A stretch of DNA of 64,000 bases, taken from the NCBI RefSeq assembly GCF_938023125.1, contig NZ_CALHDW010000018.1, positions 248,001 through 312,000 of the forward strand, in the 5' to 3' direction. The notes under the pieces are model-generated. The model worked only from the letters and a program-made list of their open reading frames with translations, did not search any database and had not been told where the DNA came from. Source of the DNA: an uncultured Porphyromonas sp. (GTDB lineage: Bacteria; Bacteroidota; Bacteroidia; Bacteroidales; Porphyromonadaceae). A program made the translations under genes and the position numbers. Below, piece after piece: positions 18,371 to 26,807 of the stretch; the stretch's first letter is position 1; each line of letters starts with the position of its first letter.

Positions 18371-19602
18371 TCCTTATTAGTTTTTGTTTCTGTTGTTTCG
18401 TTTGATTTCTTGGGTTCGGGCAGGATCAGGTTGAGGACAACCGCAATGAGGGCCGAGAGCCCAATCCCTGCTAGAGAGAAGTTGCCGAATTGCATGATGG
18501 CCCCCCCAATGCCGGTGGTAAGCGTCACAGAAATGATGACAATATTGCGAGACGAGCCAAAATCTACCTTGCTGTTGAGGAGGTTGGAGATGCCGGCTCC
18601 GGCAATCGTTCCGAAGAGAAGAAGCATAATACCGCCTAGTACGGCCTGTGGAATACTGCTAAGAAGAGCGCTCACCTTGCCCACGAGCGAAAAGACAATA
18701 CCCGTAATGGCTGCAATGCGGAAGACCGAAGGGTTGCTCACCTTGGTCAGAGACATAGCCCCCGTCACCTCGCTATAGGTGGTAACAGGAGGTGCCCCGA
18801 TCACGCTTGCCACGAGGCAGGCAAGCCCATCCCCGAGCATGGTGCGGTGTAGCCCCGGGTCTTTGACGAAGTTTTTCCCCGTAACACTATTAACCACGTA
18901 CACGTCTCCAATGTGCTCAATAACCGGTGCAATGGCTACCGGAATCATGAAGAGAATCGGTTCCCAAGAGATCTTGGAAGGGAAGATTAGCTTCGGAAGA
19001 GCGAACCAATCTGCCTCAGCTACTTTGGTGAGATCGACCTCGCTGGGGAAGAATATGAGAGCTAAGATATATCCCACGACAATACCGCAAAAGATTGGGA
19101 TGAGCTTGATAAGACCGCGGGTGTAGAGGGTTACGATAATGGCCGTAGCGAGCGATGCCGCAGCCAGCCACCAATTGGTCGATGCCATATTAACAGCACT
19201 TGGGGAGAGCGATAGCCCAATGAGCATGATTACAGGCCCTATCACGATGGGCGGGAAAAGCCTATTGAGTAGCTTAGTGCCCTGCCAGCGAACCAATGCT
19301 GCCATCACAAAGTAGACGGCCGATACACCCATCAAACCGAAAAGAGCTCCCTCCAATCCGTATAACTCTGTTGCCTTGACAATGGGGGCAATAAAGGCAA
19401 AGCTACTCCCCAAGAAGATGGGTACCTTACCCTTTGTTACAAGGTGAAAAAGCAGTGTTCCGATACCTGCTGAAAATAGGGCCGTAGAGGGGTCTAGCCC
19501 CACCAATAAGGGTACTAATACCGTTGCCCCAAAGGCTACAAAAAGATACTGTACACCTACAATACCCTTTTTTAGAGGGGTCAATTCGTTTGATTGATTC
19601 AT
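18367..19602 (-). CDS. uraA: Uracil/xanthine permease (NCS2 family)
   Basis: A 411-residue, very hydrophobic protein with about 14 membrane segments. NCS2 features are present: QYLFVAFGATVLVPLLVGLDPSTALFSAG at the start, and APVIEHIGDVYVVN with the conserved Glu that contacts the base. TMLGDGLACLVASVIGAPPVTTYSE is the substrate-binding region. It imports uracil or a related base by proton symport. A DUF5020 outer-membrane protein is coupled downstream. The promoter box lies 35 bases upstream. The uracil assignment is by family; xanthine is possible. Confidence 0.9.
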   Translation of the reverse strand: MNQSNELTPLKKGIVGVQYLFVAFGATVLVPLLVGLDPSTALFSAGIGTLLFHLVTKGKVPIFLGSSFAFIAPIVKATELYGLEGALFGLMGVSAVYFVMAALVRWQGTKLLNRLFPPIVIGPVIMLIGLSLSPSAVNMASTNWWLAAASLATAIIVTLYTRGLIKLIPIFCGIVVGYILALIFFPSEVDLTKVAEADWFALPKLIFPSKISWEPILFMIPVAIAPVIEHIGDVYVVNSVTGKNFVKDPGLHRTMLGDGLACLVASVIGAPPVTTYSEVTGAMSLTKVSNPSVFRIAAITGIVFSLVGKVSALLSSIPQAVLGGIMLLLFGTIAGAGISNLLNSKVDFGSSRNIVIISVTLTTGIGGAIMQFGNFSLAGIGLSALIAVVLNLILPEPKKSNETTETKTNKE

Positions 19603-19636
19603 CTCTTATTTTATTTTGACAAAGCTATTCTGCCCA

Positions 19637-19644
19637 CAAAGGTA
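19637..19644 (-). promoter_or_regulatory. -7 box of the uraA operon
   Basis: On the minus strand this reads TACCTTTG, a full match to TAnnTTTG, 35 bases before the uraA start. No clear -33 box. Confidence 0.5.
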
Positions 19645-19760
19645 GCGCAAACCAGCGCAATAGCACCCTTTTTGTGCAACTTGTTCTCCCCCTGGCTCCC
19701 GAGAGGATAGGGGAGGGGGGAATGGACGATCCAACGAGGGGCGGGAGCCGATCCTCTCCA

Positions 19761-19800
19761 AAACAAAAAGGGAGAGAGTAGACCGGATCCACTCCCTCCC
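19761..19800 (-). terminator. Terminator after the beta-propeller gene
   Basis: On the minus strand GGGAGGGAGT pairs with ACTCTCTCCC (10 bp, one G-T), followed by TTTTTGTTTT. It lies about 30 bases past the stop of the propeller gene. Confidence 0.82.
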
Positions 19801-19830
19801 CCTAGACTAGATTGCCTAAAGCGGATGATT

Positions 19831-21936
19831 TTATTCGCTTACGAGTAGGCGATAGGCTTTAGCGTCTACAACGAGGATATAAGTGCCGGGTGCTATTCCC
19901 TCTAGAGCAATGTGTAGAGAGCCTTGAGCATCGCACTGCATCTTGCGCAATAGTACCCCATCGAGCGTGGTTAGGCGCACTTCAGCATGGGCATTGGCTC
20001 CTTGCACCTCGGTGTGCTTGGTGGCAGGGTTGGGCGCAACAACAAGCAAATGAGCGGGGAGAGTAGGCTCTGTAGCCGTTAGCTTTTGCACCAAAGTCTC
20101 AGGATCTTTGAGAATGAAAATACCATCATTGGTGCAGACGTAGAGCTCTCCTTGCTCGTTAAAGCGAGCCGTATATACATCTGAGGGCGTAAAGCCTTCG
20201 CTCTCTTCGATCTTGTAAAATGTTCCCTCCTTAGTCATCAAATAGAATCCTTCTGTCCAGCAAGAGATCCAGCGATTTCCCTCCGCATCAAAGGCAACAT
20301 GATTGACGTAGCTAGAGATAAAGCCATTGGAAGTACCGTAGTTGGTGTATTCGTTGGTAGTTAGATTGCGCACCTGTAGCCCCGAATTCGTGCAGATATA
20401 CATAGAGCCATCGGGGGCGAAGAGTACGTTGCGCACGTTGTCGTCGGGGAGCTTATGCGCACTCTTGGTAAGGGTAGTGAACTTACCCTCCTTGTACTGA
20501 ATGGCTCCGGCTACCGAGGAGATCCAGAGCGATCCATCGGCACCGGGGGTGAGGCCCAAGAGCGATTTGCTAGGCAAACCCTGCGCCTCTGTTATTCTTT
20601 CCCACTTGTTGTTGGCATATTTGGCCAGCCCGCCAGCGAAGGTGGAGGCCCATGCTACCCCTTCTGTATCTACCCATATATCGGTGACGGTGGGTACCGG
20701 TAGTTTGCCCTCTCCTACGCCATGGTTGGTCCACATCTCCATAGTTGGGTTGTAAACCGAGACGCCTCCATCGTAGAAGGCTGCCCAGAGTTGCCCCTTG
20801 CCGTCGAGTGAGAGACGGCGAGCGTTTAGACCGATCAATCCGCCGTTTGCTTGGGTAAAGCTTTTCCATTTCTTGCCGTCGGCATCGTAGTGACTGATGC
20901 CCGAGGTAGTTGCCACCCAGAAGCTTCCGCCCTTGGAGAGCAGAATGTCTTTGCAGACGTTGCCCACGAGTCCATCGCCCGAGTAGAGTGCCCAGGTATT
21001 GCTTTCTGTCTGGTAGGCTACGCCCGTCTTGTGCGTGGCGAGATAGGCCTTGCCCTCGGGAGAGAATGTAATGTCAAAGATGTCTTTGGCCAGCAGCCCT
21101 TCGTTTTCACCGATAAGGAGCCATTTTATCCCATCTTTGTAGCATACTCCGGAGCCATCGGTGCCGACCCAAAGTCTACCTTTTGTATCAAACATTACCG
21201 TGGTAAGGAAGTTGTCGGGCAATCCGTTTTCGGTTGTTTGGGTCTCCCAACGGATGCCATCGAAGTGTTGCAGACCATTCTGCGAAGCAATCCACACGTG
21301 CCCTTCGCGGGTGGTAATGTCTTGGATAGATCCAAATGTATTAGACTCCTCTAGCAGCTTCCACTCCTCGCCTTCGAAGTAGTAAACGCCGCTCTCACAG
21401 CCTGCCCACACTTTACCATCCGTGCCTATTGCAAGGGTAGTGAAGGTGGTAAAGGGGTTAGGAGAGGGGTGGTAATGAGTGCGCTCCGTTCCTTTGATGT
21501 AGGTGAGAGTAGCTCCGTCGGCCACCCAGTAGCCACCCTTATCGTCCTCTAGGATATCTTGAGATAAGCCTCCTTCCAGGTCTCCGCTCTCCGTGGTATA
21601 GAAAGTCCATTCTCCTTGTGGTGAACGCATGGCAATCCCTTCTTCGTTGGCTGCGAGCCACATGTTTTTGTTCTTGTCTAGGAAGAGTTGGTTTACAGCC
21701 TTTCCCTCCAGAGCCTGCATCCCTTGGAGCATTGTCCAGACACCACCCTGGAGAAGTGCAACCCCCTTGTTGGTGGCTGCCCATAGGGTTCCTTGGCCAT
21801 CGAACTCCAAGTCGTAGACTTCGTCGCTAGGAAGCCCCGAGGAGGTATTGTCAGTCCCAAAGCGTACCCACGTTTGGGCTTGTAGTGTAAAAAGGCTTGC
21901 CACGAGGGCAGCTGTGATCAGAAAAAGTCGTTTCAT
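19831..21936 (-). CDS. Secreted two-component-regulator-type beta-propeller protein with T9SS sorting domain
   Basis: A 701-residue protein with signal peptide MKRLFLITAALVASLFTLQA. About a dozen Reg_prop-like blades follow, each of the form LP(D/S)...V..D..G.LWVGT..GV..Y, such as GLPSDEVYDLEFDGQGTLWA and GLPDNFLTTVMFDTKGRLWV. The last 75 residues form a T9SS type A sorting domain, with VVAPNPATKHTEV and APGTYILVVDAKAYRL. Unlike hybrid two-component sensors with such propellers, it has no membrane helix, kinase or DNA-binding domain, so it is probably a free or surface-bound propeller. It follows two paralogous lipoprotein genes and may bind their ligand; the function is unknown. Confidence 0.82.
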   Translation of the reverse strand: MKRLFLITAALVASLFTLQAQTWVRFGTDNTSSGLPSDEVYDLEFDGQGTLWAATNKGVALLQGGVWTMLQGMQALEGKAVNQLFLDKNKNMWLAANEEGIAMRSPQGEWTFYTTESGDLEGGLSQDILEDDKGGYWVADGATLTYIKGTERTHYHPSPNPFTTFTTLAIGTDGKVWAGCESGVYYFEGEEWKLLEESNTFGSIQDITTREGHVWIASQNGLQHFDGIRWETQTTENGLPDNFLTTVMFDTKGRLWVGTDGSGVCYKDGIKWLLIGENEGLLAKDIFDITFSPEGKAYLATHKTGVAYQTESNTWALYSGDGLVGNVCKDILLSKGGSFWVATTSGISHYDADGKKWKSFTQANGGLIGLNARRLSLDGKGQLWAAFYDGGVSVYNPTMEMWTNHGVGEGKLPVPTVTDIWVDTEGVAWASTFAGGLAKYANNKWERITEAQGLPSKSLLGLTPGADGSLWISSVAGAIQYKEGKFTTLTKSAHKLPDDNVRNVLFAPDGSMYICTNSGLQVRNLTTNEYTNYGTSNGFISSYVNHVAFDAEGNRWISCWTEGFYLMTKEGTFYKIEESEGFTPSDVYTARFNEQGELYVCTNDGIFILKDPETLVQKLTATEPTLPAHLLVVAPNPATKHTEVQGANAHAEVRLTTLDGVLLRKMQCDAQGSLHIALEGIAPGTYILVVDAKAYRLLVSE

Positions 21937-21977
21937 TTAGTAGTTATTATGGTTGATATTGTATGTGTGTTGCGCCC

Positions 21978-22919
21978 TTAGAGCTCCATGGGGTAGTGAA
22001 GGGGGCGATCAAAGGGCGCTGTATTGCCTTTGGATTTAACGATATAAGTCGTCTCGTTCCACTTGCCAAGCAGGATGCCACGCATGTCAATTGGAGCATC
22101 CTTTATAGCATCGGAGCTGTAGGTCTTGCGCTGTGAGAAGTGATAGTTTAGCACATCTTCGGCTTCTTGGCTCTCAGTATCAGCAACGAAGCTACCTGCA
22201 AGAGCCTCTTGCCAGAGCCCGTTTTTGCTCTTCGTTACGAAGAAAATGCGAAAGTCGTCGGTGCCTACAAGCACGCTTTTGGGCGAGCCATCGGAGTTTT
22301 TCTGTCCTTCGGCAAGGGTTGTTATGAAGTGAGACGTATCCAATTCCACCTCTTCGCCATTCTTTAGGATGGCAAAAGCGGAGCGATAACCGGTCTCCCC
22401 CTCGTCACGACTTACCACGTCTGCCACTTCGCTTTGGGGCGTGGGGTGCCGAAGAGCCTCGAAGTCGCCGAACCAAATAGCACGCAAGAAGGAAAGCACC
22501 TTGACGGTACCATCCTTTTGGATGAAGTAAAGCATCGGGTTATCCTGGTGCTGACCCCTATTGATAAAGACGATCTTGGCGCAATCGGTAAGCCCGGAAA
22601 CCTCGTACTCGTCGTTGGCAGAGTAGTGGAAGGGGGGCACGGGAGCTTCTTCGATAGGGTAGGCGTCCCAGATCTTCTCACGAAGGGAGCGGGGGAAACG
22701 CAGCCATACCTTTCCGTCTCTTAGGATGGCTTCGAAAGCGATCTCCTCCTCAATGCGAATGAGGCCCAATGCGCACTGTTGGACATCCTCTTTGCCGGAG
22801 GCTACAGATTGCTCTGCATTGGCAGAGTCTTTTTCATTGCTTGAGTGATTGCTACCGCAGGCGGGTAGGATAAAAAGTCCCAAAAGGGCTGTGATGATAA
22901 GACTGTTTGTGAGTTTCAT
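21978..22919 (-). CDS. Putative lipoprotein of unknown function (tandem paralogue 2)
   Basis: A 313-residue protein. The ATG at 22919 begins a lipoprotein signal (MKLTNSLIITALLGLFILPAC) with Cys21; an earlier in-frame start would mask it. A Ser/Asn/Glu-rich linker follows, then a soluble domain. I recognise no named family. It is a diverged copy of the gene just upstream: both have a DGKVxLR strand, a CxKIF/V segment, a QDxxPMLxxxxxDGxVxxLS strand, and a common order throughout. Ten bases separate the two genes, and the propeller gene follows 41 bases later, so one operon is likely. Confidence 0.7.
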   Translation of the reverse strand: MKLTNSLIITALLGLFILPACGSNHSSNEKDSANAEQSVASGKEDVQQCALGLIRIEEEIAFEAILRDGKVWLRFPRSLREKIWDAYPIEEAPVPPFHYSANDEYEVSGLTDCAKIVFINRGQHQDNPMLYFIQKDGTVKVLSFLRAIWFGDFEALRHPTPQSEVADVVSRDEGETGYRSAFAILKNGEEVELDTSHFITTLAEGQKNSDGSPKSVLVGTDDFRIFFVTKSKNGLWQEALAGSFVADTESQEAEDVLNYHFSQRKTYSSDAIKDAPIDMRGILLGKWNETTYIVKSKGNTAPFDRPLHYPMEL

Positions 22920-22929
22920 AGTACCTATC

Positions 22930-23856
22930 TTATTTATATGTTTGAGTTGTATCGACGTTGCACCAAGCTGCAATTTTGGCGGAGGTTAGCTCAATGGGAC
23001 TCTGGATCTCTCCCTTAGGCGTGAGTGAGAAGCCCCCGATCTCGTCAATCTCTTGCGTCTCAATCCCCATGTCATCTTCGAACCTGGCAGAGTACAATTT
23101 GAAGTTGTAATTGCCCGTTTCTCCCTCATCAAGCCAATCGGGCCCCTCGAAGGTACCTTGATAGATTTGGCCCCAAGAGCCTTCGTAACGATCCATGAGG
23201 AGTTGTATTTTATAGTCGGGGGTGAGTATAATTACGAGACGAGGGTTACCCTCTTCGTCCAATACGGGGTATTCCAACTCGTGCTTTACCATAAAGGGGC
23301 GGATCTCAAACTCTTTGCCCGCAGCGTCTTTGGCAAAAATGGTTACGTAGGAGTTGTCCACCACTTTAGACTGAAAGCTTTTTATGTTTTGGAGTTGCTT
23401 GATTGGGGCACTGGCATTAAAATCTTTGTATCGCACCGCTTCGATGATGCTGAGTAGCTGCACTCGCCCATCGTTTAGTAGCATGCAGAGCATGGGACTT
23501 GTGTCTTGTCCGATGTCGCCAACAAAGATCTTGACGCACGGAGCTGCGAGGCGTGTCACATCGAATAGGTCGCCGGAGTTGGCATCTTGGCCCTCTTCGG
23601 GGAGGTATATCTTATCACCGAGGGTCAGCATTTGACGTGTCGCCAAGGGGAGGCGTAGGGACACTTTGCCATCATTTAGGAATACTTCGTAGGGATGCTC
23701 TTCGTGTAAGGTGAGAAAAGAGAGTTGGAGGGTATCTGCCATTAGGGCTTCTCTCTCCTTGTCATCCTGCTGCGACGAACTTTTTGTGCCGCAAGAGAGA
23801 ACGGCAAGTGATACGCATAACAGAGCGAATAAGAGGTTTTTTGTTTTCATGGACAT
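22930..23856 (-). CDS. Putative lipoprotein of unknown function (tandem paralogue 1)
   Basis: A 308-residue protein. The ATG at 23856 (or 23850, two codons on) begins a lipoprotein signal ending in AVLSC, with Cys22. The frame extends upstream without a signal-like start, so the longer form is rejected. The mature part (DGKVSLRLPLATR, CVKIFVGDIGQDTSPMLCML, DGRVQLLSIIEAV) parallels its downstream neighbour. I do not recognise a family. It heads a leftward group of three: lipoprotein, lipoprotein, secreted beta-propeller. I see no TAnnTTTG box directly upstream, so its promoter is unresolved. Confidence 0.68.
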   Translation of the reverse strand: MSMKTKNLLFALLCVSLAVLSCGTKSSSQQDDKEREALMADTLQLSFLTLHEEHPYEVFLNDGKVSLRLPLATRQMLTLGDKIYLPEEGQDANSGDLFDVTRLAAPCVKIFVGDIGQDTSPMLCMLLNDGRVQLLSIIEAVRYKDFNASAPIKQLQNIKSFQSKVVDNSYVTIFAKDAAGKEFEIRPFMVKHELEYPVLDEEGNPRLVIILTPDYKIQLLMDRYEGSWGQIYQGTFEGPDWLDEGETGNYNFKLYSARFEDDMGIETQEIDEIGGFSLTPKGEIQSPIELTSAKIAAWCNVDTTQTYK

Positions 23857-24038
23857 CTCTGTTTCTAACGTGAATAGGGGGTAAATAAAAAAAGTCCCTG
23901 CTCTTGTTTTCGGCAACTCTTCTAGTGGATGGGTTGTCGTAAAGGGGTGTGAGGGGCTTGGCCTTGAGGTGTAAAAAGTCTTGAAGAGAGGCGTTAAGCA
24001 CACGCAATGCTCCGCCCCCCTTCAAGTGCCTTTGGGTA

Positions 24039-25469
24039 TTACTTCAGCGGTTTGATGTGCTGGAGATTTACGGGTTTGATCATATTTTCGGGACTCAAGA
24101 TGGTGTCGAGGTCTTCCTTCGATAGGATGCCATGCTCGAGTACGAGGTCGTAAACGCCACGACCGGTCTCCATAGCTTCCTTGGCAATCTTGGTCGAGTT
24201 CTTATACCCAATTACGGGGTTAAGAGCGGTTACGATGCCGATGCTGTTGCGGATATAGTCGCGGCAAACATCTTCGTTGGCGGTGATGCCATCAACACAA
24301 AGTGTGCGGAAGGTATCCATACCATTCATGAGGAGGTCGCAGCTTTCGAAGCAGCATTGAGCCATTACGGGCTCCATTGCGTTAAGCTCCATCTGGGCAG
24401 CGTCACCGGCCATAGTCACGGTGAGGTCGTTACCGATCACCTTGTAGCAAACTTGGCTGAGCACTTCGGGGATTACGGGGTTAACCTTACCGGGCATGAT
24501 CGAAGAGCCGGGTTGCATGGCGGGTACGTTGATTTCGCGAAGACCGCATCGAGGACCCGAAGCAAGAAGACGGATGTCGTTGCCAATCTTATTGAGTTTT
24601 ACAGCAATACGCTTGAGGGCGCTAGAGTAACCGATCATTACTGAGGTGTCACTGGTTGCTCCCACGAGGTCTTCTGTGAGTTTGATGTCCCAACCGGTGA
24701 TTTCGGCCGTAGCCTTGATGCAGGCTTCTGCGTAGCCCGGCTCGGAGCAGATACCTGTACCGATAGCCGTAGCCCCCATATTGATGGTGAGGAATTGCTT
24801 GGCGGCGAAGTCTAGGTATGCCAATTCTTCTTCTAGGATAGCGGCAAAGCCACCGAATGTTTGTCCTAGAGACATGGGCACAGCGTCCTCAAGTTGGGTA
24901 CGACCCATCTTAAGAATGTGAGCAAACTCTGCGCTCTTCTTGCGTAGAGATGCGATGAGTTCTTCGAGGTGGGGACGTAGTGTGAGGTGTGTGGCGTAGA
25001 GCCCAAGGTGAATAGCCGTGGGGTAAGCGTCGTTGGTCGATTGACTGCAATTAACGTGATCGTTGGGTTGTAGGTATTTGTACTCCCCGGCCTCGTGTCC
25101 CATGATTTGTAGGGCGCGGTTGCAGATCACCTCATTGGCATTCATATTGGTAGTAGTGCCGGCACCGCCTTGGATCATATCCACGGGGAATTGATCGTGG
25201 TGCTTACCTTCGAGGATTTCTTTGCAGGTAGCAACGATAGCCTTGTACTGCTCATCGGTGAGCAAGCCGTGAGCATGGTTGGCAATGGCAGCGCCCCACT
25301 TTGTGTAGGCTAGACCATTGATGAATAGAGGATACTGATCTAGACGGAAACGGCTGATCTGAAAGTTTTCGATACCGCGTAGCGTTTGTACCCCATAGAG
25401 CTTGTCTGCGGGGATTTGGCGTTCGCCCAAAAGGTCGCTCTCTAGGCGGAATTTAGAGTCGGTATTCAT
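24039..25469 (-). CDS. aspA: Aspartate ammonia-lyase
   Basis: A 476-residue member of the fumarase/aspartase superfamily, which converts L-aspartate to fumarate and ammonia. The superfamily signature GSSIMPGKVNPV is intact. QGGAGTTTNMNANEVI matches aspartase better than class II fumarase, which usually has TGSGTQTNMN. VNCSQSTND and GRTQLEDAVPMSLGQ are also typical. In an amino-acid-fermenting anaerobe this supplies fumarate for respiration. Promoter box 67 bases upstream. Monocistronic as far as I can see. Confidence 0.92.
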   Translation of the reverse strand: MNTDSKFRLESDLLGERQIPADKLYGVQTLRGIENFQISRFRLDQYPLFINGLAYTKWGAAIANHAHGLLTDEQYKAIVATCKEILEGKHHDQFPVDMIQGGAGTTTNMNANEVICNRALQIMGHEAGEYKYLQPNDHVNCSQSTNDAYPTAIHLGLYATHLTLRPHLEELIASLRKKSAEFAHILKMGRTQLEDAVPMSLGQTFGGFAAILEEELAYLDFAAKQFLTINMGATAIGTGICSEPGYAEACIKATAEITGWDIKLTEDLVGATSDTSVMIGYSSALKRIAVKLNKIGNDIRLLASGPRCGLREINVPAMQPGSSIMPGKVNPVIPEVLSQVCYKVIGNDLTVTMAGDAAQMELNAMEPVMAQCCFESCDLLMNGMDTFRTLCVDGITANEDVCRDYIRNSIGIVTALNPVIGYKNSTKIAKEAMETGRGVYDLVLEHGILSKEDLDTILSPENMIKPVNLQHIKPLK

Positions 25470-25535
25470 GTTCGAGTACGCTTATTTATAGTATTGTATT
25501 TATAATTCTCTGTTTGTGCGCCCTTTGTTTGAGGA

Positions 25536-25543
25536 CAAAGGTA
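25536..25543 (-). promoter_or_regulatory. -7 box of the aspA promoter
   Basis: On the minus strand this reads TACCTTTG, a full match to TAnnTTTG, 67 bases before the aspA start. It lies just downstream of the exonuclease stop codon. No clear -33 box. Confidence 0.5.
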
Positions 25544-25549
25544 GCCATT

Positions 25550-26191
25550 TTAGTTCGCTTTTGTATTCCCCGGGATATAAAGTAAAGCAAAACGGGAGGG
25601 GTGCGGAATGGGGCGGGCCATCAGTGCGTTGTAAATGCGCAGGCAGGCATAGGCATCGAGGGCGGCGTATAGTTGTTGTTTGAAGGTGAGAGTGGGGCTT
25701 TCCCAATTGGTCACTCTCTGAGATTTACTAATGCGCTCCCCAAAAATGATGGCATAGATGTTTTGCAATCCGGCATCTCGTATGCCGTAGGCGGGGCATA
25801 GGCTTTGTAGCTCTACAAAACCCTCGGGTTGCACCTCGGCTCGGCGGCGCATTACTTTGTAATCATCGCGCAGGCTCAGCCCTACTTTTAGTATGTTGGG
25901 GTTGGCAAGGAAGGCTTTGAGGCGGGGTGGAAAGTCTGTTTTATTTACACGGATGAGGTAAGCATCCTCGAGTGTAGAGATCTGCACCAAGGCTACCTCT
26001 GCTATTTCGCCTCGAGTGAAGCAGGGCTTAGACTCGGTGTCGAAGCCCACAACGGAGTGCTGCTCCAGCTGGTCAAAGATGGCTTCGGCCTCTTCTTCCG
26101 TTTCGATAAGGTGTATTTTCCCCGGGAAAAATGCGGTGTGAGGGAGAGCTGCGATCTCCTCTTTTGTGATATGCTCTTGTAGGGATTCCAT
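25550..26191 (-). CDS. RNase D-like 3'-5' exonuclease domain protein
   Basis: A 213-residue protein that is little more than a DEDDy exonuclease domain. Exo I is VVGFDTESKP (Asp and Glu). Exo II lies in ILKVGLSLRDDYKVM. Exo III is YAALDAYACLRIY, with the final Asp and Tyr. HRDC domains of full RNase D are missing. Such short proteins are common in Bacteroidota and probably trim RNA, but the substrate is unknown. The ATG at 26191 is chosen; a longer frame would overlap the DUF5063 gene by 160 bases. The DUF5063 gene ends 10 bases upstream, and this pair recurs in the phylum as I recall it. Confidence 0.87.
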   Translation of the reverse strand: MESLQEHITKEEIAALPHTAFFPGKIHLIETEEEAEAIFDQLEQHSVVGFDTESKPCFTRGEIAEVALVQISTLEDAYLIRVNKTDFPPRLKAFLANPNILKVGLSLRDDYKVMRRRAEVQPEGFVELQSLCPAYGIRDAGLQNIYAIIFGERISKSQRVTNWESPTLTFKQQLYAALDAYACLRIYNALMARPIPHPSRFALLYIPGNTKAN

Positions 26192-26201
26192 TTGTGTTTG
26201 A

Positions 26202-26789
26202 TTAAAAATCCTCTCTTTCTTCCTCTGGCGAGGCCTCTTCGTTGGGCTCAAGACTCTCGGTGAACTTGAGGTGATGCAGGGCACGTAAGGCGGCCAAGAT
26301 ACGATCGCCCCAGTAGGCGCCAAATTGCTCAGAAAGGTCGTGGAGAGCGAGCGGAATAAGGTCAAAGACTTCGTCGCGCAGGAGCCCTACGAAGTTGCCG
26401 ATAGGTTGATAAATGTCCGTAAGGGTCTCCGAGAGGCGTGCCGTAAGAGGGCGGTCGCTGTATTGCATCTCGGGCGATAGCGCCTCAAGGAAGAGGTCGC
26501 CTCGGCCAAATTGTTGCTCCAGACCTCGCTCCACAAGGGTGTATTCCCTCTCGCTTACATACTCCGGGAGGAAGTACTCCTCCTCTTGTTCGAAGGGCAC
26601 GGCATCGTCACCGCCCGAGGAGAGTAGGGGCAGCGTCTTGATATAGAGCAGGGGAAGAATCCTCAGTAATTTGTCGGTAAGCTCGGCCGGAGCCATCTGA
26701 GCGGCCTCGTGCAAGAGGGTGCAAAAGGGCACGGCTACCGTGGCAAATTCGAGGACCTCCGGCGTGAGTGCAGTTTGAGATTGTTTCAT
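26202..26789 (-). CDS. DUF5063-family protein
   Basis: A 195-residue, acidic, mostly helical cytoplasmic protein with no signal or membrane segment. The order of hydrophobic helices (FATVAVPFCTLLHEA, LLRILPLLYIKTLPLL, ETLTDIYQPIGNFVGLL, ALHDLSEQFGAYWGDRILAALRALHHL) fits DUF5063. It lies between asd (18 bases upstream) and an RNase D-like exonuclease (10 bases downstream). Its function is unknown. The steady pairing suggests that it partners the exonuclease. Confidence 0.75.
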   Translation of the reverse strand: MKQSQTALTPEVLEFATVAVPFCTLLHEAAQMAPAELTDKLLRILPLLYIKTLPLLSSGGDDAVPFEQEEEYFLPEYVSEREYTLVERGLEQQFGRGDLFLEALSPEMQYSDRPLTARLSETLTDIYQPIGNFVGLLRDEVFDLIPLALHDLSEQFGAYWGDRILAALRALHHLKFTESLEPNEEASPEEEREDF

Positions 26790-26807
26790 CAGAAGAGAGG
26801 GAATGGG

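Noticed and set aside
24039..25469. Class II fumarase
   Set aside because: QGGAGTTTNMNANEV fits aspartase; fumarase usually has TGSGTQTNMN.
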